A stretch of 64,000 nt of DNA from Fidelibacterota bacterium (lineage in GTDB: Bacteria > Fidelibacterota > UBA8477 > JABMPR01). A program made the position numbers and the translations under genes. The notes under the pieces are model-generated. The model worked only from the letters and a program-made list of their open reading frames with translations. It had not been told where the DNA came from and ran no database searches. Position 1 is the first letter of the stretch, and each line of letters opens with the position of its first letter. Of this stretch, positions 57,860-64,000 are shown piece by piece. The stretch spans positions 1 to 64,000 of the forward strand of contig JAIPJF010000002.1 of the NCBI GenBank assembly GCA_021734325.1, in the 5' to 3' direction.

Positions 57860-59110
57860 ATGACTAGCCATTATAGATCAGCTAATGATCATGTGGTAAG
57901 GCTGAAAATATTCACGCACAACAAATTAAGTCTCATAGCATTAATTTGCATGTTTACCTTCCCATTAATGCTTAGGTCCCAAGGATTACCTAATAATACT
58001 TCACCAGATCAAATGGTCTCCTTCCAACCCAGCACTACTTTTCCTCAGGCGATTCAAATAATCAGTTTGCTGTCCTCTCAGCATGAGGGGAAGGTTGTCA
58101 TTGATCCTACAGGAACCACTGGACCTATAAATATTGCGATACCACCAACACATTGGCGGAAAGCCCTCGAGCTATTGGTAAAGGCAAATGGGCTCGAGTT
58201 TGCTGAAAAGGGTAATTATTACGAAATCCGTAAACCACGGCAAGCAAGTTCCCCACCAGCAACCAAGGCTGCAGTGCAGACAGCTGCTCCTGTGATTGAA
58301 CCTGAATTTCCCCTGGATACGAGAGAGATAGAAATATCAGCCATTTTTTTCCAGGGCGATCGACGCTCTTTGGCAGAAGTAGGAATGGATTGGTCGGCTT
58401 TAACTCAACTGGGAAGTGGCGATTCTGTTTCCCTGGGGTCTAATGCAAGTTACAATGTCTCTCAGGAGCTTTTTACTATTGCAGCCAATTACACGGGCAT
58501 CATCGGTCAGACGACGACATCGATCATTGGTCTTCTGCAAACTTTTGAGGCTCTGAATATTGGAGAGATCATTGCCAGTCCTTCAATCAAAGTGTTAGAT
58601 GGATCAACGGGTCGAATCCAGGTTGGAGAGAAATTTTCTATCAAGCAAAAGGACTTTGCCGGAAATACCATTGAAAATTTCTTTGATGTAGGGACAATTC
58701 TGGAGGTTACCCCTCAAGTCATTGTGGAGCAAGATGTTACATTTATTCATCTCGCAATTTCAGCTGAACGGAGCGCTGCATTTCCTGATCCTGTGAGTAC
58801 GCGTATTGCAAAACAGACAGCAACCACGGGTGTACTTTTACTGGATGGTGAGCAGACGGTGATCGCCGGTTTGTATTCAGAGGAAACGTCAGAGGTTCGC
58901 AAGGGGATTCCATTCTTGAAGGATCTACCCTGGTGGGTCTTTGGGATCAAATATTTAGCGGGGTTCGATTCAGATGATACTGTAAAAAAGGAGCTCGTGA
59001 TCATAATCAAAGCTAAGCTTGTCCCTACGCTATCTGATCGACTGGAGAAGCGGCATGCGAAAATGGATGAATTAATTGAGGAACGTCGTGCTGAATTTAA
59101 AGATCGGTAG
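57860..59110 (+). CDS. pilQ: Short PilQ/GspD-family secretin
   Basis: A 416-residue outer-membrane secretin. A signal-type hydrophobic segment (about 27-42) precedes an N-domain ('TTFPQAIQIISLLSSQHEGKVVI' to 'KGNYYEIRK'), then the secretin core ('EIEISAIFFQGD', 'GEIIASPSIKVLDGSTGRIQVGE', 'TGVLLLDGEQTVIAGLYSEE', 'KGIPFLKDLPW'). It is much shorter than typical PilQ (about 600-700), with one N-domain. ATG 57860 follows AAGGAA seven bases upstream and sits two bases after the previous stop. Confidence 0.85.
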   Translation: MTSHYRSANDHVVRLKIFTHNKLSLIALICMFTFPLMLRSQGLPNNTSPDQMVSFQPSTTFPQAIQIISLLSSQHEGKVVIDPTGTTGPINIAIPPTHWRKALELLVKANGLEFAEKGNYYEIRKPRQASSPPATKAAVQTAAPVIEPEFPLDTREIEISAIFFQGDRRSLAEVGMDWSALTQLGSGDSVSLGSNASYNVSQELFTIAANYTGIIGQTTTSIIGLLQTFEALNIGEIIASPSIKVLDGSTGRIQVGEKFSIKQKDFAGNTIENFFDVGTILEVTPQVIVEQDVTFIHLAISAERSAAFPDPVSTRIAKQTATTGVLLLDGEQTVIAGLYSEETSEVRKGIPFLKDLPWWVFGIKYLAGFDSDDTVKKELVIIIKAKLVPTLSDRLEKRHAKMDELIEERRAEFKDR

Positions 59111-59156
59111 ACTGTTACCAGCTTAACGACCGCAAAAACAGAGGCCTGTCAATATT

Positions 59157-60065
59157 ATGAAATTATCAACCCATATGCGTAAATATCACCTAAGTTCTCC
59201 ACAGCTTTTCTTCGGATTAATATTTATTCTTGTTCTATCTTCATGTAGTTCAACGCCTCATTTGTTGGCTCCCCCAGAAGTTACCTTTGATGAAAAAATC
59301 AGGGCATCCCATGACAATTACGTCGGTACGCTCGAGGGCTGCATCGTAGGTAAGAAGGAAAAGGGGATCAAGAAATTAACAGTCGCCGCAAATCTGGAGG
59401 AGTTTATTAATATTTACTCCGAAAATGGCAAAACCGATGAGAATGGTTGTTATGCGATTAATCTCTACTGGAAAAACCAACCCTATTTATTAGCTGACGT
59501 GTACCCTGATCCCGCCCACAATAGCTTTACTACAGGTGGACTTCAGTACCTGAAAGCGGCGAGAACGGTTACACTGGAAATTCCACTCGTGTTTGGAAAG
59601 AAAAACGAATCATTAACTGAGCAGCAGATCACCATGTATAGTCTCAGTTATGTACTCAAGCAAATTGCAGAAGAGGTTATAGCACCCAGAATTAGATCGC
59701 TTAGCTTTGCCGTTGAGGATATTAATACAATATTTCCTATTGTAGGGGCGAAGGTGAGCCTGATCGCTGCTTCAGACATCCCGCCTGTAGATACACTTTT
59801 ATCCAAGTATATCAGTCAAGAGAACTTACGCGCGGCTGCTGGTAGCTCTGTCCCTGTGTTTATCATTGACTCAGAAACTCAAACACAGGAACCAAGAGGC
59901 TCCATGGAATTTTCAGTTATGAACTATGCTGAGTATCGACTGAAAGTCGAACACCCGAATTACCATCCAGTGGATGAGAAGCTATATATCGAAGGTAATC
60001 TGGACAAGATCGTTCGTCTGGTTCCTAAAACCCAAAACAGGCAATACGATATTATTGATCGTTAG
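59157..60065 (+). CDS. Lipoprotein of the pilus locus
   Basis: A 302-residue protein with a hydrophobic signal and lipobox 'LVLSSC' (Cys about residue 30). 'LEGCIVGKKEKGIKKLTV' and 'ITMYSLSYVLKQIAEEVI' are not in families I know, though 'GVTV'-like carboxypeptidase-regulatory folding is possible in the second half. It is 46 bp after the secretin, where many organisms encode a pilotin or a TPR protein. The role is inferred from position only. ATG 59175 (residue 7) is an alternative start. Confidence 0.55.
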   Translation: MKLSTHMRKYHLSSPQLFFGLIFILVLSSCSSTPHLLAPPEVTFDEKIRASHDNYVGTLEGCIVGKKEKGIKKLTVAANLEEFINIYSENGKTDENGCYAINLYWKNQPYLLADVYPDPAHNSFTTGGLQYLKAARTVTLEIPLVFGKKNESLTEQQITMYSLSYVLKQIAEEVIAPRIRSLSFAVEDINTIFPIVGAKVSLIAASDIPPVDTLLSKYISQENLRAAAGSSVPVFIIDSETQTQEPRGSMEFSVMNYAEYRLKVEHPNYHPVDEKLYIEGNLDKIVRLVPKTQNRQYDIIDR

Positions 60066-60077
60066 ATCAATGGGGAA

Positions 60078-61112
60078 TTATTCCCACCAACTGATTTCAG
60101 ATAAAAGGCGTCGATTGCGACCACTATTCTCCAGTCCTGTTTGAACCATCTGAATTGCCTCACTGCTGTAATAAAGATCTGCAGTTCCCGACATAGACAG
60201 ATCTGTTTCTGGGGCTCCCAAGAGAAGTGCTCCAAAAATGGAAGGCGTACCTGAAGCGTCAAATTCCATGGAACTTGTTCCAACAACAATGACAAGACCG
60301 TTCCAGCTCACATTGCCTCTCATGGTCAGCGAGCCCTCAATTACCAGCACTCCATAGCCATCTAAAGTGCCATTCATTGTACAGTCTCCGTCTATATGCG
60401 CAATAGTTGGAGATCCTATACTACCCTCACCAAGGGTATTGCAATCGCTTAACGATTGATCTGCTATGGCTGCATAATATTGAACGATCTCCTGTAAATC
60501 GACGGTTGAATCATTAGAGACAGATATACTGGGTTCCGTACCAGTACCTTGTATAAATGTCGTCCCTCCATACTCATCGGCCAGTGTTGTACTATCCTCT
60601 GAATTCGAAACCGTAATACCAGGTAATTCTGGTGCATCACCCGTTGTCCCATCCATGTTCGTATCCTGGCCATGAATTTCCACGTTTCCATTAAAGCTGA
60701 ATGAAGCCGATTCTGAGCTTACCCCAACTGAGGATGTTATTGGTGGAATCAACAAGCTTTTACTGATGAGTGCAATTTGACTACTGTCTATGACTCCGTT
60801 GACCTCGCTGTTTGCACGAATAAGGACCGAATCAATATTGTTTAAGGTATCTCGGCCCTCCCTGGAGATGGAGACAGTTACGATTCCTCCAAGCCAGGAC
60901 GAGTCTATGATTGTCGTATCAACATCTCCTGTCTGAATATATATGGAGAGGCCGTATTCCAGAGCTGAAGAGGTGAGTTGACTAAGTTGTATGTTATCAG
61001 CAAACTGGGAGGAATTGTCCATGGCACGTTCGGCCGTCCTGTTCAGATTACTCCTGACGTAACCGAATATCACAATGAATCCCAATACGACTATGAGAAT
61101 CATCCGACCCAC
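60078..61112 (-). CDS. PilX-like minor pilin, large
   Basis: A 344-residue protein starting MGRMILIVVLGFIVIFGYV, the same Met-Gly plus hydrophobic layout as the other three pilin-like proteins. A Ser/Thr/Asp-rich globular part contains 'IEGSLTMRGNVSWNGLVIVVG', a motif of PilX-type proteins. It converges on the lipoprotein gene (12 bp apart) and is preceded by a secreted-protein gene 49 bp away. It may be an adhesin at the fibre tip. Confidence 0.6.
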   Translation of the reverse strand: MGRMILIVVLGFIVIFGYVRSNLNRTAERAMDNSSQFADNIQLSQLTSSALEYGLSIYIQTGDVDTTIIDSSWLGGIVTVSISREGRDTLNNIDSVLIRANSEVNGVIDSSQIALISKSLLIPPITSSVGVSSESASFSFNGNVEIHGQDTNMDGTTGDAPELPGITVSNSEDSTTLADEYGGTTFIQGTGTEPSISVSNDSTVDLQEIVQYYAAIADQSLSDCNTLGEGSIGSPTIAHIDGDCTMNGTLDGYGVLVIEGSLTMRGNVSWNGLVIVVGTSSMEFDASGTPSIFGALLLGAPETDLSMSGTADLYYSSEAIQMVQTGLENSGRNRRLLSEISWWE

Positions 61113-61161
61113 TGTAAAACCTCATTCATACAGACTTGCTTGTCTCCGCTGTATCTGGGGA

Positions 61162-61689
61162 TTATGGGTGACACACTCCAATAACCCTAATGTTATAAAG
61201 GATAAATGCACCGGGAGACTCAGCATTTGACCTGACAGCGACCTTGAGTCGCAGATCGAGGTTCTGTACCCAGCCGGCTAAATGTGACAGGTTCTCGTCA
61301 TATATTTCTACCCAGTTGGGACTATACGGATTGCGGACAAGTACCTTCACATCGCCTGCCACCCATGAATCGTCAGAAGGCAGATTATGAGCAGAAGAAT
61401 ATTTTACAAACACAGAGTCACAAGCAGATAAATCAATGGAGTTGGCAAGGTCAAGGACAACAGTATCTGGTCTTGCCAGGGGGGGATTCTCTTCATCAAA
61501 AGAGAAGACGAAGGCTAGTGTTGTGTCAAGCATTTGGGATGTGACCCGTCCATCAATATCCCATTCGTTAATATCTGTACTTACAAATATGGGGGTATAT
61601 CCCTGTGCGAATAAACATATTGGCACGAGACTCATACCAAGTGTAATTAAGATCAACTTCATAAGTATAGATTGATTTCTTAAGAGCAT
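61162..61689 (-). CDS. Secreted protein, unknown family
   Basis: A 175-residue protein with a signal peptide (hydrophobic 'LILITLGMSLVPICLFAQ', cleavage near FAQG). An excellent site (GGAGGTGAAAT) precedes ATG 61689. The mature part looks beta-rich ('DTVVLDLANSIDLSACDSVFVKY', 'LRLKVAVRSN') and carries two Cys that could pair. It is co-oriented with the PilX-like pilin and probably one operon, so it may be surface-exposed with the pilus. Unknown. Confidence 0.55.
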   Translation of the reverse strand: MLLRNQSILMKLILITLGMSLVPICLFAQGYTPIFVSTDINEWDIDGRVTSQMLDTTLAFVFSFDEENPPLARPDTVVLDLANSIDLSACDSVFVKYSSAHNLPSDDSWVAGDVKVLVRNPYSPNWVEIYDENLSHLAGWVQNLDLRLKVAVRSNAESPGAFILYNIRVIGVCHP

Positions 61690-62017
61690 ATTTCACCTCC
61701 TGAGTTATGTCCTGTAGAGTATGTTCAGAACCTGCGCGCAGGCGTAAATCTGTAATGATACTCTAATGATATACTACTCATCTTGACACTTGTTAAATTC
61801 TTATGAATCTAAGTAGTTCATGTTCTGCTTCCAAGGTCGTATTCTTAATACGAACAAGCACTTGTTCTCAATCACATCGAGTATCGCCTGCTGAGAAACT
61901 AGGGATATCCCAATTGCCAGATCCAATTATGTAAATAACTAGACTGACCCAAGGATTTGTAGCGACTTTCCAATTCAGCCGGTATATTTTATATTTAAAT
62001 ACATGGGGAGCTTAATA
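61690..62017. other. Intergenic region with several palindromes
   Basis: 328 bp between divergent genes. It has a 12-bp palindrome CCTGCGCGCAGG (61731-61742) and two abutting inverted repeats (61837-61867), but no clear gene or RNA. Confidence 0.4.
61837..61867. repeat. Two abutting inverted repeats
   Basis: TCGTATT-ctt-AATACGA (61837-61853) and GAACAAG-ca-CTTGTTC (61852-61867) share two bases. Abutting symmetric sites of about 16-17 bp look like binding sites for dimeric regulators between divergently transcribed genes. Confidence 0.4.
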
Positions 62018-62482
62018 ATGAGATTTAGATATCTTGGTTTATATCTCACTTTATTGCCGTTCAGCATAATCGCTGGTGAAAAGATTTCCATAGACATAAA
62101 AGTCCCTCTTCCAGAAACTGCTAATCTTGCTCCAGCGCAAACCGGGGCAAGCATCTTCTTGATGCGATCAGATTGGGCAGTTGCTACAGAACTTGGTGAA
62201 GATGTGGCTGTGTGGCTTAGCGACTATGAGCGGAAAGAGAACATTATTGGTCAGCAGGTGATTTCCCTCTTAATTGAGATAAGGGAGCCATCAGTGTTGA
62301 GGACTGGAAATTTAATTAATAAAGACAGGATCACGGTTAGATACTGGCCATCGCCAATTGAATCGGGTAGATTTAACCAGAAGATATTGAATGATTTGGA
62401 CATGATCTCAAATGAGCTGAAGCAGGAAGCCTATCATTTAGGAAAAAAGATAGAAGCACACTTAAGATCCTCCCTTAAGTAG
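62018..62482 (+). CDS. Secreted protein, unknown function
   Basis: A 154-residue protein, ATG 62018, with GGGGAG eight bases upstream (an ATG at 62003 is inside that site and less likely). The signal peptide is MRFRYLGLYLTLLPFSIIAG, cleaved near residue 20. The rest is a small alpha-beta domain with 'IGQQVISLLIEIREPS' and an amphipathic C-terminal helix. No known family. Confidence 0.5.
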   Translation: MRFRYLGLYLTLLPFSIIAGEKISIDIKVPLPETANLAPAQTGASIFLMRSDWAVATELGEDVAVWLSDYERKENIIGQQVISLLIEIREPSVLRTGNLINKDRITVRYWPSPIESGRFNQKILNDLDMISNELKQEAYHLGKKIEAHLRSSLK

Positions 62483-62503
62483 AGCTCCAACGTGTTGTGT
62501 ATG

Positions 62504-62523
62504 ATTCGACCACAATGTCGAAT
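62504..62523. repeat. Inverted repeat ATTCGAC-cacaat-GTCGAAT
   Basis: Seven-bp perfect arms after the stop of the secreted-protein gene, followed by TTG. It may be a weak terminator or an operator for the DUF2202 gene 150 bp on. Confidence 0.35.
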
Positions 62524-62672
62524 TTGTTACTCAATTGTCGAGAAATTCTAAATCCGAATCTCTCTATACTATTCATAACTCAATAACAAACAGTTAATTA
62601 TTATCCTCACTGTAAAACGGCATATAACTTGAAAGTATGGTGTTGGAAATGAATAATACAGAGGAAATGAAA

Positions 62673-63356
62673 ATGAAAAAACCAATATCCATGACTATAA
62701 CGATCTTAACCATGATGAGTATCACTTTTCTTGGTCATTGCAACATTGATGAGAACCCAAGCTCCAGTACGGAGGACCCATCTGCATTGGAAAGAGCCCA
62801 AATTGAGGAGACCCTCTCCGTTTTTATGCCTGATTCGCTTAGTGAGACTGAGGTGAATGGCTTGGTTTGGATGAGAGAAGAAGAAAAACTTGCGCGGGAT
62901 GTCTATATTCATTTTTATGAAACATGGGGACTACGAATATTTAACAATATCTCTCTCAGCGAATCAACCCATATGTATGCGATCAAGATCCTCCTGGATC
63001 GTTATGAGATAGAGGATCCAGTTGCTGAGGACGTTGTCGGAATATTTGAAAGCTCAGCACTTAGTGATTTGTACTCAATCCTCATAAACAGAGGCGATAG
63101 CAGTCTTGTCCAGGCTTTACTGGTTGGAGCTACCATCGAAGATCTTGATATTTTTGATCTGGGAGAAAATACTGATGCCGCTGACAATGAAGATATTCTT
63201 TTTGCATACGACAATCTTACCAAGGGATCAAGAAACCATATAAGATCATTTACTGCAAAACTCGATCAGTACGGAGAGGATTATCAGGCTCAATATATTT
63301 CAGAAGCATTATTGGACAGCATATTAAGTAGTCCAAAAGAAATCGGGCATTGGTAG
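62673..63356 (+). CDS. DUF2202 ferritin-like protein, exported
   Basis: A 227-residue protein with a lipoprotein-like signal ('ITILTMMSITFLGHC', with His before the Cys atypical). The mature part has the DUF2202 signature 'VWMREEEKLARDVYIHFYETWG' (two pieces) and 'SESTHMYAIKILLDRY', which gives a ferritin-like four-helix set of Glu/His residues. I use ATG 62673, with GAGGA seven bases upstream. Family function is unknown. Confidence 0.75.
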   Translation: MKKPISMTITILTMMSITFLGHCNIDENPSSSTEDPSALERAQIEETLSVFMPDSLSETEVNGLVWMREEEKLARDVYIHFYETWGLRIFNNISLSESTHMYAIKILLDRYEIEDPVAEDVVGIFESSALSDLYSILINRGDSSLVQALLVGATIEDLDIFDLGENTDAADNEDILFAYDNLTKGSRNHIRSFTAKLDQYGEDYQAQYISEALLDSILSSPKEIGHW

Positions 63357-63385
63357 ATATCTAGAGTATTAAAATTGGATGTATG

Positions 63386-63416
63386 AGCTCCTATTGAAAG
63401 ATGGGAGCTTTTTTTT
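63386..63416 (+). terminator. Rho-independent terminator after the DUF2202 gene
   Basis: AGCTCC (63386-63391), a 12-base loop and GGAGCT (63404-63409), then eight T. It lies 30 bases after the stop and before the convergent hydrolase gene. Confidence 0.75.
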
Positions 63417-63422
63417 AAGCTT

Positions 63423-64000
63423 CTATTGCTGAGAAGGGGGATAGAGGAGGTATTCAAATTCTCGAATTTTTTTTCGATATTGTCGGACCATTTCTTTGCC
63501 CAGTATGCCATATAGTATTTCCCAGAATTGTGGCCCGTGGTTCTTTTGTTTTGTATGGGCGAGTTCGTGTAGAAGGACATAATCTGAAAGCTCAGTCGGT
63601 AAAAAGAATAATTTATGGTTTAGGCTGATATTGTTTTTGGCAGAGCATGAGCCCCAGCGACTCCTTTGATGACGGATACTGATTTTATTATAGCTGAATC
63701 CATACTGCTCTGCTAATACGCTCACTCGATCAACGAGTGAGCTTTTAATCTCAGATGATGAGATGTCAGTCTGAGCAGAAAAAAATTGTCGGGATCGTTG
63801 CTCTATCTCTTGGGCTCGAAACAGCGCTTTTTGGATCCAAGCACACTTTTTCCTGATAATGACATCCACTTCTTTGCGAGAAATTCCTGGACGCAGCAGC
63901 ACCCTGACTCCCTGAAAGGGGGTAACACTGATTGTAATGGATCGGATTTTGGGTCTTTCAAGCAGTTTGATCGAGCCAAAATCAGGGTGATCAAATGTTT
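63423..64000 (-). CDS. YgjP/SprT-like zinc metallohydrolase, 5' end outside window
   Basis: The visible 192 residues continue through the window edge, so the start is missing. 'ITISVTPFQGVRVLLRPG' is the N-terminal strand pair of the YgjP (DUF45) family, 'WGSCSAKNNISLNHKLFFLP' its middle, and the HExxH-type motif 'LLHELAHTKQKNHGPQFW' holds the Zn ligands. The enzyme is a presumed metal-dependent hydrolase of unknown substrate. Confidence 0.85.
   Translation of the reverse strand, partial: TFDHPDFGSIKLLERPKIRSITISVTPFQGVRVLLRPGISRKEVDVIIRKKCAWIQKALFRAQEIEQRSRQFFSAQTDISSSEIKSSLVDRVSVLAEQYGFSYNKISIRHQRSRWGSCSAKNNISLNHKLFFLPTELSDYVLLHELAHTKQKNHGPQFWEILYGILGKEMVRQYRKKIREFEYLLYPPSQQ

Noticed and set aside
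1-64000. CRISPR arrays, tRNA and rRNA genes
   Set aside because: No regularly spaced direct repeats, cloverleaf with CCA-type end or rRNA-like stretch was seen in the intergenic regions.

Overview
The window is about 64 kb of a Gram-negative bacterium of moderate GC. The secretin, lipoproteins, Bacteroidetes-style argininosuccinate synthase, archaeal/fungal-type aspartate-semialdehyde dehydrogenase and a 'MGQQQ...' pilin of a kind I associate with uncultured FCB-group genomes suggest the Fibrobacteres-Chlorobi-Bacteroidetes superphylum, perhaps Marinimicrobia- or Calditrichota-like. This placement is inference; no rRNA or tRNA gene was seen.

Layout. (1) 1-1.7 kb: the 3' end of an IS200/IS605-type transposase with its terminal hairpins, two small membrane proteins and a zinc-ribbon protein. 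(2) 1.9-45.1 kb: an almost unbroken amino-acid biosynthesis super-locus. In order it holds an aspartate aminotransferase and pckA; metA-metY on the minus strand; argG-argH-proB-proA-gltB; ilvD-ilvB-ilvN-ilvC-leuB-leuA-leuC-leuD-cimA-ilvE; aspartokinase-asd-thrB-thrC; proC (minus); hisG-D-C-B-H-A-F-IE; and asnB (minus). Many genes overlap by 4 bases (ATGA) and are probably translationally coupled. (3) 45.3-47.2 kb: a Gfo/Idh/MocA oxidoreductase and a DUF1207-like envelope protein. (4) 47.6-61.7 kb: a type IV pilus-like machine with an atypical pilin, PilC, PilB, two pilin-like proteins, a cyclic-nucleotide-binding-fold protein, a PilT-like ATPase, a PilM-PilN-LysM fusion, a PilO-LysM-PilP fusion, a short secretin and a lipoprotein, facing a minus-strand pair (PilX-like pilin and secreted protein). 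(5) 62-64 kb: a secreted protein, a DUF2202 protein and the edge of a YgjP/SprT-like metallohydrolase.

Control. Three short leader-peptide genes precede biosynthetic operons: an arginine-rich one with an RRR run before argG, an Ile/Leu/Val-rich one before ilvD, and a histidine-rich one (HRHHH) before hisG. The arg and his leaders are followed by strong rho-independent terminators with alternative pairings. The ilv leader is followed by mutually exclusive hairpins without a U-tract and by a hairpin touching the ilvD ribosome-binding site. This points to ribosome-mediated attenuation as the common control logic; the arginine case is the least familiar.

The most unusual machinery is the pilus locus. 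The normally separate alignment proteins PilM/N and PilO/P are fused into two proteins that together carry five LysM (peptidoglycan-binding) modules, and four pilin-like proteins begin with only Met-Gly before the hydrophobic segment.
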